The notes below the pieces were generated by a model that saw nothing but the letters and a program-made list of their open reading frames with translations, searched no databases and had not been told where the DNA came from. Both the position numbers and the translations under genes were made by a program. A stretch of DNA of 64,000 nt. Origin: Phaeobacter sp. A36a-5a (GTDB lineage Bacteria; Pseudomonadota; Alphaproteobacteria; Rhodobacterales; Rhodobacteraceae). Numbering within the stretch: position 1 is the first letter of the stretch; each line of letters starts with the position of its first letter. Positions 46,625 through 55,935 of this stretch are shown here, piece by piece. Location: assembly GCF_037911135.1 (NCBI RefSeq), contig NZ_JBBLYU010000001.1:806001-870000 (forward strand), given 5' to 3'.

Positions 46625-48445
46625 GTGCTGGATCAACCAATCGCGCAAATTAAGGGACTCCGGGTGGAGTTTCAGACAAAGGACGGTCCGGTTGTGGGGG
46701 TGAAGGATGTCTCCTTTGACATCAATCCCGGCGAAACCGTTTGCATCGTTGGCGAATCCGGGTCCGGCAAATCGGTGTCCTCGCTGTCGCTGATGCGGCT
46801 GGTTGAGTTCGGCGGCGGCGACATTACCTCGGGGCAGCTGCTGTTTGACCGTCGCGACGGCGAGGAGGTCGACCTCGGCAAGACCGATCAGGCGCTGATG
46901 AAACAGATTCGCGGCAATGAGATCGGAATGATCTTTCAGGAGCCGATGACCGCGCTCAACCCGGTGTTCACCGTTGGCCGTCAGCTGACCGAAGGGTTGC
47001 GGATCCACAAGAACCTCAACAAGAAACAGGCCGAGGCCCGTGCGCTGGAACTGCTGCGTGAGGTGCGGATCCCCGAGCCGGAGCGCCGCCTGAAACAATA
47101 TCCACACGAACTGTCCGGGGGTATGCGCCAGCGGGTCGTGATTGCGATGGCCATGGCCTGCGAACCGCGCCTGCTGATCGCGGATGAGCCGACAACCGCG
47201 CTTGATGTGACCATCCAGGCCGAGATCCTGGCGCTGATGGACCGGCTGAAGCGCGAGACCGGCACTGCGGTGATGTTCATCACCCACGACATGGCCGTCG
47301 TGGCGCAGATGGCGGATCGCGTTGTTGTCATGTATCGCGGCAACAAGGTCGAGGAAGGCACCGTCACCGAAATCTTCGAGAACCCGCAGCACGACTATAC
47401 AAAGGCGCTGCTGGCCGCCGTTCCCAAACTGGGCGAGATGCGCGGCAAGGACTACCCGGAGCCGATGAAGCTGATGGGTGTGGAACAGCAGGAGATCAAG
47501 CCGATCAAGGGCAGCGACGAGGTGCTGCTGGAGGTGCGCAACCTGGTGACCCGCTTCCCGGTAAAAGGCGGCGTTCTGCGCCGCACCATAGCCAATGTTC
47601 ACGCGGTGGAGGATGTCTCCTTCAAGGTGTTCAAAGGGCAGACGCTGTCGCTGGTCGGGGAATCCGGCTGCGGCAAGTCCACTGCCGGGCGGTCGATCCT
47701 GCGGCTGGTGGAGCCGCTGTCCGGGTCGGTGGAATTTGAAGGGCGCGATATTCTGGGTCTGAACCCGCGGGAGCTGCACAAGGCGCGCCTTGATATGCAG
47801 ATGATTTTTCAGGATCCCTTTGCCTCGCTCAATCCGCAGATGCAGCTGCTGGATCAGGTGGCGGAGCCGATGCGCAACTATGGGCTTGCCTCCGGCTCCG
47901 AATTGCAGGACCGCGTCGCCAATCTGTTCGACAGGGTGCATCTGCCGCGCAGCTTCATGCGCCGGTATCCGCACGAAATGTCCGGCGGTCAGCGGCAGCG
48001 CATTGCCATCGCCCGCGCGCTTGCGCTCAACCCGAAACTTATCGTCGCGGATGAGGCCGTTTCGGCGCTGGATGTGTCGGTACAGGCGCAGGTGCTTAAC
48101 CTGATGATGGAACTGCAATCAGAATTGGGCCTGTCCTTCTTGTTCATCAGTCACGATATGGCGGTGGTCGAACGGGTCAGCCATCAGGTCGGTGTGATGT
48201 ACCTTGGCCGTATCGTGGAACTGGGACCGCGGGCGCGGGTCTTTGAGAACCCGCAGCACGCCTATACGCAGGCCTTGATGAAGGCGGTGCCGATTGCCGA
48301 TCCAAATCAGCGCAAATCGGAGAAGGACCTGAATTTCAAACCGATCCCATCGCCGATCCATGATCTGAACTACGAGCCGGAGCCATCGCAATATATCGAG
48401 GTGGAACCGGGGCATTTCGTTCTGACAACTGATAGCGGCTACTAA
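46625..48445 (+). CDS. Fused double ABC ATPase (DppD-DppF type)
   Basis: A 606-residue protein with two complete ATPase domains. Domain 1 has GESGSGKSV, a signature SGGMRQRVVIAMA and Walker B LLIADEPTTALDV. Domain 2 has GESGCGKSTAG, SGGQRQRIAIARA and LIVADEAVSALDV. This equals DppD and DppF joined, as in GsiA/YejF. The GTG start at 46625 is preceded by AAGGGGA. It is transcribed away from the other transporter genes and leads straight into the ArgE-like gene (four-base gap). Confidence 0.95.
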   Translation: MLDQPIAQIKGLRVEFQTKDGPVVGVKDVSFDINPGETVCIVGESGSGKSVSSLSLMRLVEFGGGDITSGQLLFDRRDGEEVDLGKTDQALMKQIRGNEIGMIFQEPMTALNPVFTVGRQLTEGLRIHKNLNKKQAEARALELLREVRIPEPERRLKQYPHELSGGMRQRVVIAMAMACEPRLLIADEPTTALDVTIQAEILALMDRLKRETGTAVMFITHDMAVVAQMADRVVVMYRGNKVEEGTVTEIFENPQHDYTKALLAAVPKLGEMRGKDYPEPMKLMGVEQQEIKPIKGSDEVLLEVRNLVTRFPVKGGVLRRTIANVHAVEDVSFKVFKGQTLSLVGESGCGKSTAGRSILRLVEPLSGSVEFEGRDILGLNPRELHKARLDMQMIFQDPFASLNPQMQLLDQVAEPMRNYGLASGSELQDRVANLFDRVHLPRSFMRRYPHEMSGGQRQRIAIARALALNPKLIVADEAVSALDVSVQAQVLNLMMELQSELGLSFLFISHDMAVVERVSHQVGVMYLGRIVELGPRARVFENPQHAYTQALMKAVPIADPNQRKSEKDLNFKPIPSPIHDLNYEPEPSQYIEVEPGHFVLTTDSGY

Positions 48446-48449
48446 GGGT

Positions 48450-49616
48450 ATGGCAGATCAGCTCAGCCCGCTGGAGATCATGACCAAGCTGATCTCCTTT
48501 CCCACTGTCAGCAGCGAAACCAACCTGCCGCTGGTGGATTGGGTTGAGGGCTATCTGGCAAGCCACGGCATCACCGCGCATCGCTGGGTCGATCCCGAGC
48601 AGCCGCATAAAGCGGCGGTTTTTGCCCATGTTGGCCCCGAGGTCGAGGGGGCTGTTGTGCTCTCGGGGCACACGGATGTGGTGCCGATCGAAGGCCAGCC
48701 CTGGGACAGCGATCCCTTCACCGTGGTCGAGAGGGATGGCAAGTATTACGGGCGCGGCACCTGCGATATGAAAGGCTTTGACGCGCTGGCGATCTGGGCG
48801 CTGGTGGCCGCCCATTATCGCGGCGTCGCGCGGCCCTTGCAGCTGGCGCTCAGCTTTGACGAAGAAGTCGGATGCACCGGCGCGCCGCCCATGATTGTCG
48901 CGATGCAGGAGGTCCTGCCAAAAGGATCCTGTGTCATCGTTGGTGAGCCTTCGGTGATGCGACCGGTGACCGGCCACAAGGGCGGGATCGGCTACAGCAC
49001 CCATCTGGTGGGTTTTGAGGTGCACAGCTCGCTCATGCACACCGGTGTCAGCGCCATCATGCAGGGCGCCCGGCTGATCGACTGGGCCAATGCCCGCAAT
49101 GCCGAGAATATGGCTAAGGCGCCGGATGAGGTTGCAGCGCTGTTCACGCCTCCCTTTACCACCTGCCATGTCGGGATGATCAACGGCGGAACCGCGCATA
49201 ATATCACCGCAAAGGACTGTCGCTTCGTGATGGATTTCCGCGTGGTGCCGGGCGAATCTGCCGCCGACTGGGAGGCCGCCTATCTGGCCAGGGTGCGTGA
49301 GGTTGAGGCGGAGATGCAGGCGATCCATCCCGACACCCGCATCGACGTCAGCAAGAAATTCAACGTTCCGGGGCTGGTCCCCGAGGTCGAGGGCGAGGCA
49401 GAGACGCTGGTGCGCTCGCTCACCGGGGATAATGGCACCCATGTGGTGAGCTATGGCACCGAGGCCGGACAGTTTCAGGAGGCGGGCTATTCCGCCGTGA
49501 TCTGTGGCCCGGGTGACATTGCCCAGGCCCATCAGCCCAATGAATATATCGAGGTGTCGCAGTTCGACGCTGGCCACCACTTCATGCAGCAGCTGGTCGA
49601 CCGGCTGGCATCCTGA
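48450..49616 (+). CDS. ArgE/DapE-like M20 deacetylase
   Basis: A 388-residue zinc hydrolase most like acetylornithine deacetylase. Ligands and catalytic groups are visible: SGHTDVVP (His), YYGRGTCDMKGF (bridging Asp), DEEVGCTG (catalytic and metal Glu) and VIVGEPSVMRPV. The dimer domain is between about residues 180 and 290. It follows the ATPase after four bases, so it is part of the uptake operon. A role in deacylating an imported N-acyl amino acid is as likely as arginine synthesis. Confidence 0.92.
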   Translation: MADQLSPLEIMTKLISFPTVSSETNLPLVDWVEGYLASHGITAHRWVDPEQPHKAAVFAHVGPEVEGAVVLSGHTDVVPIEGQPWDSDPFTVVERDGKYYGRGTCDMKGFDALAIWALVAAHYRGVARPLQLALSFDEEVGCTGAPPMIVAMQEVLPKGSCVIVGEPSVMRPVTGHKGGIGYSTHLVGFEVHSSLMHTGVSAIMQGARLIDWANARNAENMAKAPDEVAALFTPPFTTCHVGMINGGTAHNITAKDCRFVMDFRVVPGESAADWEAAYLARVREVEAEMQAIHPDTRIDVSKKFNVPGLVPEVEGEAETLVRSLTGDNGTHVVSYGTEAGQFQEAGYSAVICGPGDIAQAHQPNEYIEVSQFDAGHHFMQQLVDRLAS

Positions 49617-49857
49617 GCCCAGAACAACGGCGCGTCGGCGGCAGCTGTTTGGGCTGATCGCGGCCTAAGGAGATCTGCTTGCACGTCGATACTTGATAAG
49701 GCAACTTTTCTGGCAGAGAGTGGCCGCAGACCCCGGAGGTTAGCGCTGTCGCCGGTCTGCACTGCCTGACTGAACGCGCATCGCCCAGGTGCAGGCTCAG
49801 TGCGCATCAGCCAGCGGTGCGGTTGGGGAACGACGGATCAAGTGTAGGGAGACACCC

Positions 49858-51024
49858 ATGCCGATCAAGAATCGCCTGTCCGAAATGCACGCCGAAATCA
49901 CCGGCTGGCGACGTCACCTGCATCAGATGCCCGAGCTGCTCTATGAGGTGCATAAGACAGCGGCCTTCGTCGAGGAAAAGCTACGCAGCTTTGGCATCAC
50001 AGACATCACCACCGGGATTGGCCGGACCGGGGTTGTCGCTGTGATCGAGGGCAAGGCGAACACCTCTGGCCGGGTCATTGGCCTGCGCGCGGATATGGAC
50101 GCGCTTCCCATCACCGAGGCGACCGGGCTGGACTATGCGTCGCAGACACCGGGGCTAATGCACGCCTGTGGCCATGATGGTCATACCTCTATCCTGCTTG
50201 GGACCGCCAAATACCTGGCCGAGACCCGCAATTTCGACGGCAAGGTTGTGCTGATCTTCCAGCCCGCCGAAGAAGGCGGCGCCGGGGGCAAGGCGATGTG
50301 TGACGATGGCATGATGGATCGCTGGAACATTCAGGAAGTCTATGGCCTGCACAATGCTCCGGGGATCCCTGTGGGCGAATTTGCCATCCGGTCCGGGCCT
50401 CTGCTTGCCTCCTCCGATGAGTTCGAGATCAGGGTGACTGGGGTCGGCGGCCATGCAGCAACCCCGCATGAGGCGATTGATACCACGCTGGTCGCTGCAC
50501 AGATCGTGGTCTCGCTCCAGTCTATCGTGGCGCGCAATATCGACCCGCTGAAACGTGTGGTGTTGACCGTTGGCACATTTGAGACAGACAGTACCGCCTC
50601 TAATGTCATTGCCCATACCGCGCGTCTGCAGGGGACGGTGCGGACGCTGGAAACGGAGTGCCGCGGTCAGGCCGAGATCCGTGTGCGCCGCATTGCGGAG
50701 GATATCGCCTCTGCCTATGGCGCCCATGCCGAGGTGATCTGGACGCCGGGCTATCCGGTCACCGTAAATACCGAGGCTGAGACCGGATACGCGGTTGAGG
50801 CCGCGCGCGCTGTTGCGGCCAAGGTCAGCGATGACACCGACCCGATCATGCCCTCCGAAGATTTCGCCTATATGCTGGAAGAACGTCCGGGCGCCTATAT
50901 CTTCCTCGGCAATGGCGACACCGCCATGTGCCACCACCCGGCCTATGATTTCGACGATGAGGCAATTCCGCTGGGGTGTAGCTGGTTTGCCGAACTGGTC
51001 GAACGACGTCTGCCCGCAGCCTGA
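49858..51024 (+). CDS. M20 amidohydrolase, first of three tandem paralogues
   Basis: A 388-residue zinc hydrolase of the N-acyl-amino-acid amidohydrolase/hippurate hydrolase type. Metal-site motifs are intact: the Cys and two His of MHACGHDGHT (C104, H106, H108), QPAEEGG (Glu138/139), the mid-protein His in GVGGHAATPHEAID and the last His in MCHHPAYDF. Start ATG 49858 has AGGGAGA upstream; the frame to 49789 is ignored. This copy is the most diverged of the three (MPIKNRLSEMHAEITGWRRH). A 241-base gap with a GCAGACC/GGTCTGC hairpin (49726-49760) separates it from the argE-like gene. Confidence 0.93.
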   Translation: MPIKNRLSEMHAEITGWRRHLHQMPELLYEVHKTAAFVEEKLRSFGITDITTGIGRTGVVAVIEGKANTSGRVIGLRADMDALPITEATGLDYASQTPGLMHACGHDGHTSILLGTAKYLAETRNFDGKVVLIFQPAEEGGAGGKAMCDDGMMDRWNIQEVYGLHNAPGIPVGEFAIRSGPLLASSDEFEIRVTGVGGHAATPHEAIDTTLVAAQIVVSLQSIVARNIDPLKRVVLTVGTFETDSTASNVIAHTARLQGTVRTLETECRGQAEIRVRRIAEDIASAYGAHAEVIWTPGYPVTVNTEAETGYAVEAARAVAAKVSDDTDPIMPSEDFAYMLEERPGAYIFLGNGDTAMCHHPAYDFDDEAIPLGCSWFAELVERRLPAA

Positions 51025-51034
51025 GGATTATCCG

Positions 51035-52198
51035 ATGCCCGTGAAGAACCGCTTTGCCGAAATGCACGCTGAAATCACCGCCTGGCGTCGGGATATCCAC
51101 CAGCACCCCGAAATTCTGTATGAGACGCACCGCACCAGCGCGCTGGTTGCCGAGAAACTGCGGGCCTTTGGCTGCGACGAGGTGGTGACCGGTATTGGCA
51201 GGACCGGGGTTGTCGGGGTGATCCGGGGGCGCAGCGACACGCAGGGCCGCGTGATCGGCCTGCGGGCCGATATGGATGCACTTCCTATGGCGGAGGATAC
51301 CGGCCTGCCACATGCGTCGAAGATCGACGGGGCAATGCACGCCTGCGGCCATGACGGTCATACTGCGATGTTGCTCGGGGCTGCGAAATATCTGGCGGAG
51401 ACGCGCAATTTCGATGGTGCGGCGGTGGTGATCTTTCAGCCCGCAGAAGAGGGCGGCAACGGTGCGGAGGCCATGTGCAAGGATGGGCTGATGGACCGTT
51501 TCGGCATCGACGAGGTCTATGCCATCCACAATTCGCCGGGGCTGGAGCTGGGCCAATTCGCGCTGCGGCCCGGCCCCATTCTGGCATCGGTCGACGAGTT
51601 CATCATCCGTCTTCAGGGGCGCGGCGGCCATGCTGCCAAACCGCAGGAAACCGTCGATACCACGGTGATGATGTGTCAGCTGATCACCGCCCTGCAATCC
51701 ATCGTGTCGCGGAACGTCGATCCGGTGATGCAGGCAGTTCTATCGGTCACCTCGGCAGAAACGTCATCGAAGGCCTATAACGTCATTCCCGACCGGGCCG
51801 AGGTAAAGGGCACCATTCGCACCCATTCTCCGGACGTTCGGGCGCAAATCCCGGAACGGCTGCGCGCGGTGACTGCCGGTATCGCGCAGAGCTTTGGCGG
51901 TTCGGCGGAGGTGGAGTTCGTGAACGGCGTGCCGGTGACCATCAATGACGCTGCCGCAACCGAATATGCCCATGCGGCTGCGGTGGCTGTGGCCGGTCGT
52001 TGCGCGGAGGTGCCCCTGGCGATGGGGGGCGAGGACTTCTCCTTTATGCTGGAGGAACGCCCCGGTGCGATGATCCGCGTCGGCAATGGTCCCTCTGCTG
52101 GGCTGCATCACCCGGCCTATGATTTCAACGATGACGCAATTCCCAGCGGATGCAGCTGGTTTGTCACCCTGATTGAGCAGCGCCTGCCGCTGCCCTGA
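51035..52198 (+). CDS. M20 amidohydrolase, second tandem paralogue
   Basis: A 387-residue paralogue of its neighbours, starting MPVKNRFAEMHAEITAWRRD. All catalytic motifs are present (MHACGHDGHT, QPAEEGGNGAEAM, GRGGHAAKPQETVD, LHHPAYDFNDD). The start follows the previous stop by ten bases with GAGGA between, so the two are co-transcribed. A long upstream frame to 50795 inside the previous gene is not real. It is closer to the third copy than to the first. Confidence 0.93.
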   Translation: MPVKNRFAEMHAEITAWRRDIHQHPEILYETHRTSALVAEKLRAFGCDEVVTGIGRTGVVGVIRGRSDTQGRVIGLRADMDALPMAEDTGLPHASKIDGAMHACGHDGHTAMLLGAAKYLAETRNFDGAAVVIFQPAEEGGNGAEAMCKDGLMDRFGIDEVYAIHNSPGLELGQFALRPGPILASVDEFIIRLQGRGGHAAKPQETVDTTVMMCQLITALQSIVSRNVDPVMQAVLSVTSAETSSKAYNVIPDRAEVKGTIRTHSPDVRAQIPERLRAVTAGIAQSFGGSAEVEFVNGVPVTINDAAATEYAHAAAVAVAGRCAEVPLAMGGEDFSFMLEERPGAMIRVGNGPSAGLHHPAYDFNDDAIPSGCSWFVTLIEQRLPLP

Positions 52199-52285
52199 CG
52201 GGCAGGCGCTGCGCCCTGATCCAATTACCCGAATACGGCGCAGACCATGACGGTCGGCGCATTGAGCAAAAAAGAGGATATTATC

Positions 52286-53449
52286 ATGCCTGTGAAGAAC
52301 CGCTTTGCCGAACTGCAAGAGGAAGTCACCGCCTGGCGCCGTGACATTCATGAAAACCCAGAAATCCTGTTCGAGACCCATCGCACCAGCGCTCTGGTCG
52401 CTGAGAAGCTGAAAGAATTCGGCTGCGACGAGATTGTCACCGGCATTGGCCGGACCGGTGTTGTGGGCGTGATCAAGGGCAAGTCTGACAGCTCCGGCAA
52501 GGTCATCGGTCTGCGCGCCGATATGGACGCGCTGCCGATCCATGAGCAGACCGGTCTGGATTATGCCTCCAAAACCGATGGCGCGATGCATGCCTGTGGC
52601 CATGACGGCCATACTGCGATGCTGCTGGGGGCGGCCAAATACCTGTCTGAGACCCGCAATTTCGACGGTACTGTCGTGGTGATCTTCCAGCCCGCCGAAG
52701 AAGGCGGCGGCGGCGGCAAGGAAATGTGCGACGACGGCATGATGGATCGCTGGAATATCCAGGAGGTCTATGGGATGCACAACTGGCCGGGTCGGCCGGT
52801 TGGATCCTTTGCGATCCGCCCGGGTGCTTTCTTTGCAGCGACTGACCAGTTCGACATCACCTTTGAAGGGCGCGGTGGCCATGCCGCAAAGCCGCAGGAA
52901 ACCATCGACACCACCGTGATGACGGCGCAGGCGGTGCTGGCGCTGCAAACCATCGCCTCGCGCAATGCGGACCCGGTGCATCAGATCGTTGTGTCCGTAA
53001 CCTCCTTTGAAACCTCCTCCAAGGCGTTCAATGTGATCCCGCAGAGTGTCCAGATCAAAGGCACCGTGCGTACGATGTCGGGCGATATGCGGGATCTTGC
53101 GGAGAAGCGCATCAAAGAGATCTGTGCCGGTGTGGCAGCGACCTATGGCGGCACGGCTGAGGTGACCTATCACCGCGGCTACCCGGTGATGGTCAATCAT
53201 GAAGAACAGACCGAATTTGCAGCCAAAGTGGCCCGCGACATCTCCGGCAGCTGCGATGACGCGCCGCTGGTGATGGGGGGCGAAGACTTTGCCTTCATGC
53301 TGGAAGAGCGCCCCGGTGCCTATATTCTGGTCGGCAACGGCGATACCGCCGCCGTGCACCACCCGGAGTACAACTTCAACGATGAGGCGATCCCGGCGGG
53401 CTGTAGCTGGTGGGCCGAAATCGTCGAGCAGCGCATGCCTGCTGCCTGA
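52286..53449 (+). CDS. M20 amidohydrolase, third tandem paralogue
   Basis: A 387-residue third copy, starting MPVKNRFAELQEEVTAWRRD. Catalytic motifs are MHACGHDGHT, QPAEEGGGGGKEM, GRGGHAAKPQETID and VHHPEYNFNDE. AGAGGA precedes the ATG. The 87-base gap from the second copy contains a GC hairpin (about 52184-52210) overlapping the stop of that gene, so expression may differ. A terminator follows at 53478. Confidence 0.93.
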   Translation: MPVKNRFAELQEEVTAWRRDIHENPEILFETHRTSALVAEKLKEFGCDEIVTGIGRTGVVGVIKGKSDSSGKVIGLRADMDALPIHEQTGLDYASKTDGAMHACGHDGHTAMLLGAAKYLSETRNFDGTVVVIFQPAEEGGGGGKEMCDDGMMDRWNIQEVYGMHNWPGRPVGSFAIRPGAFFAATDQFDITFEGRGGHAAKPQETIDTTVMTAQAVLALQTIASRNADPVHQIVVSVTSFETSSKAFNVIPQSVQIKGTVRTMSGDMRDLAEKRIKEICAGVAATYGGTAEVTYHRGYPVMVNHEEQTEFAAKVARDISGSCDDAPLVMGGEDFAFMLEERPGAYILVGNGDTAAVHHPEYNFNDEAIPAGCSWWAEIVEQRMPAA

Positions 53450-53477
53450 TCAGCCCGTCATCCAGTCGGTGACCTGC

Positions 53478-53505
53478 TTGCCTGTCCCATCGGGGCAGGC
53501 AATTT
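53478..53505 (+). terminator. Terminator after the amidohydrolase cluster
   Basis: TTGCCTGTCCC and GGGGCAGGCAA pair with one wobble around a short loop and run into TTT. Confidence 0.75.
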
Positions 53506-53533
53506 GCGTTCTGGCCGGGGAAGGGGAGCTGGA

Positions 53534-54577
53534 TCAGCCTGCGGACCAGAGGTCCTGATAGACCGCGTCAATCCCATCGGCCTCGGCGCTTGCGCTAAAG
53601 GCCGTTACCGCGAGGTCACGCCCGGCGCGCCCGAAATCCAGCAGCTGATCGGGTGTCGACAGCAGGCGATCAGCCGCTGCCGCCGCGGCCTCGGCAGCTT
53701 CCAGCGGCACCACCGTCCCAACCGTTCCCTGTGCGGAGAACGCGCGGTAGTAGCCTGTGTCTGACCCGACAAAGGGGACGCCGCTTGCCAGCCCCTCCAG
53801 CGGAGCCATGCCATAGCCCTCATAGCGCGGCAGCTGCATCACCAAGGACAGCGCCCGTATCATACGCGGCAGATCGCCAGCCGGAATTTCGCCGGGAAAG
53901 AGGATGCGATCGCCAAGGCCAGCCGCCGCAATCCGGGCTTGCAGCCCCTTCAGAAAGCCCTGATGCTCCCGCGCGGCGCGGCCGACCACCAGAGCCACTA
54001 GACCGGGGTGATCCGGCAGCAGGCGCAGCATGGCGTCCACGAATAGATCGGTGCCCTTCTCGGGGCGAATGCGCCCGATGGTGGCAATCCCCTGCTGGCC
54101 TCCATACCCCAGCGCGGCCCAGGCGGAACTGCGGTTTTCCGCCGGTGTGAACAGATCTGTATCGACGCCATGTGGCACCACCGCGCGGACATGCGGGACA
54201 TAGGCCGCTGCGGCCTCGGTGGTGGCGATCACAGCGTCCATGCGCGAGATCAGCCAGCGGGGAAAGGCCGAGTGGCGCCGCTGCGCCGCCGAGGTGAAGA
54301 CAATGCGGATGGGCAGGCGCAGGACGTCGCGTGCCCAGATCGCCGCACGCATTTCGGTGTTGCGCCTCACATGCCAGATGGCAAAGGGTTTGGCGGGATC
54401 ATGCCTGCGTGAGGCCGCGCGGGCAGCGGCGATGCTGATGGGGTCCGGGCAGCCGGGCAGGGGGCGTCCGACGAGCGCCATATCATAGCGGCCCGCCTGC
54501 TGACGGATCACATTGGCTGCGGTTGCCGAAACGCCGGTGAAGTTGCGATTGAAATTGGTGACAAGAAGGTCGGCCAT
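53534..54577 (-). CDS. Glycosyltransferase, GT4 family
   Basis: A 347-residue GT-B glycosyltransferase. The donor side shows the GT4 pattern: GIATIGRIRPEKGTDLFVDA, then ILFPGEIPAGDLPRMIRAL, and the acidic motif LPRYEGYGMAPLEGLASGVP (E-x7-E). Sugar and acceptor cannot be deduced; location directly after waaA points to lipopolysaccharide core building. No signal or membrane segment. The ATG at 54577 is 13 bases after the waaA stop. Confidence 0.9.
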   Translation of the reverse strand: MADLLVTNFNRNFTGVSATAANVIRQQAGRYDMALVGRPLPGCPDPISIAAARAASRRHDPAKPFAIWHVRRNTEMRAAIWARDVLRLPIRIVFTSAAQRRHSAFPRWLISRMDAVIATTEAAAAYVPHVRAVVPHGVDTDLFTPAENRSSAWAALGYGGQQGIATIGRIRPEKGTDLFVDAMLRLLPDHPGLVALVVGRAAREHQGFLKGLQARIAAAGLGDRILFPGEIPAGDLPRMIRALSLVMQLPRYEGYGMAPLEGLASGVPFVGSDTGYYRAFSAQGTVGTVVPLEAAEAAAAAADRLLSTPDQLLDFGRAGRDLAVTAFSASAEADGIDAVYQDLWSAG

Positions 54578-54590
54578 CTACGGGTCCCGT

Positions 54591-55934
54591 TCAATGGGGC
54601 TGGCGGGCGGGCGACAGCGCCAGATTGTCGATCAGCAGATCAACCACGCCATCAAGCGCTGCGGCCTGTGCCGCGACCACGCCACGGGCCGCGTCGCGCG
54701 CTGCGTTGAGGGCGGCATCATCATCCATCCAGTGGCTTACGGCACCTGCTAGCCCCTTGGCATCATTGACCTCGACCGCGCCGCCCGCGCTGATCAACGG
54801 CGGATAGGTCTCGGCGAAGTTGGAGTATCCCGGACCCGTGATCACGGCAGCGCCTGCCTGTGCTACCTCAAAGGGGTTATGGCCGCCGATGGGCGCAAGG
54901 GAGCCACCAAGAAACACGATGGGCGACAGCGCATACCAGGTGCCGACTTCGCCCAATGTGTCGGCAAGATAGACCTGGGTATCCGCTGTCAGCGGCTGAC
55001 CGGCGCTACGGCGCGCAACGCTGAGGCCTGCCAGCTCGATCAGCGCGATGATGTCCTCGGCTCGTTCCGGGTGGCGGGGGGCCAGCAGCAGGCAGATGTC
55101 CGGGTCCTCGGCCAGCAGCGCCTTATGCGCGGCGATCACGGTCTCTTCCTCGCCCCGGTGCGTGGAGCTGGCCACCCAGAGCGGGCGCTCGCCAAGCTCT
55201 GCGCGGACCGCATCAAGGGCCGCCTGATCGACGGGCAGCGGAGCGGAACCGGCCTTGAGGTTGCCGCTGGGATGGACTTTGTCCGGTGCGGCGCCCAGCT
55301 CGATCAGGCTTTCCCCCATCTGCGGGTTCTGGCTGAGCAGCAGATCAAACTTCTGCATCACAAACGCCGCGGTGGCCGGTTTCGATTTCCACCGCGCCAC
55401 AGACCGGGCCGAGAGGCGGGCGTTGACCAGCGCGAGCCGCACAGCAGCCTGTTCAGCGGCATGGAGCGTTACCGGCCAAAGCTCGCTTTCGACAAAAAGC
55501 GCTGCGTCGGGCTGCCAATGGCGCAGGAACCGATCGACCGGGGCGGTGGCATCCAGCGGGGCGAACTGGTGGCGACAGTTGGCGGGCATACGCTTGGCCA
55601 TCATCTCAGCCGAGCTGGCGGTGCCGGAGGTCAGCAGAAACTCCGCGCCGGGCAGCCGTGGGGCCAGTTTGTCAATCAGGCTGAGCGCTGCGAGGCTTTC
55701 ACCGACCGAGGCCCCGTGCAACCAAAGCAGAGGCGCAGGCCTGCCGTCCGGTCCGCTTGGGGTCGGGCGCGGCTGGCTGGCATAGCCCAGACGCTCGCGC
55801 TGCCGTGTGGGAGAAACGCCATGGTCGGCGAGCTTGCCCGCCACCTTGCGAAAGGCGAATGGTGCCAGCAGCGCAGTGGCGCCACGGTAGAGGTGAAACA
55901 GCAGCGTCGGCGCGCTGGTCCTGCGGCTGGCCAT
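54591..55934 (-). CDS. waaA: 3-deoxy-D-manno-octulosonic acid transferase
   Basis: A 447-residue Kdo transferase joining Kdo to lipid A. Family marks: an N-terminal hydrophobic anchor (LYRGATALLAPFAF), WLHGASVGESLAALSLI with the catalytic Glu, ALFVESELWPVTLHAAEQ, GNLKAG, VAASSTHRGEEETVI-type ...VASSTHRGEEETV, LLAPRHPERAEDI, and FLGGSLAPIGGHNPFE. It follows moaA with a one-base gap and precedes the glycosyltransferase by 13 bases, so all three appear in one transcript although their pathways differ. Confidence 0.94.
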   Translation of the reverse strand: MASRRTSAPTLLFHLYRGATALLAPFAFRKVAGKLADHGVSPTRQRERLGYASQPRPTPSGPDGRPAPLLWLHGASVGESLAALSLIDKLAPRLPGAEFLLTSGTASSAEMMAKRMPANCRHQFAPLDATAPVDRFLRHWQPDAALFVESELWPVTLHAAEQAAVRLALVNARLSARSVARWKSKPATAAFVMQKFDLLLSQNPQMGESLIELGAAPDKVHPSGNLKAGSAPLPVDQAALDAVRAELGERPLWVASSTHRGEEETVIAAHKALLAEDPDICLLLAPRHPERAEDIIALIELAGLSVARRSAGQPLTADTQVYLADTLGEVGTWYALSPIVFLGGSLAPIGGHNPFEVAQAGAAVITGPGYSNFAETYPPLISAGGAVEVNDAKGLAGAVSHWMDDDAALNAARDAARGVVAAQAAALDGVVDLLIDNLALSPARQPH

Positions 55935-55935
55935 G

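Noticed and set aside
49726-49760. GCAGACC/GGTCTGC hairpin as terminator between argE-like and M20 genes
   Set aside because: No T run follows and the loop is 21 bases; kept only as a note in the gene entry.
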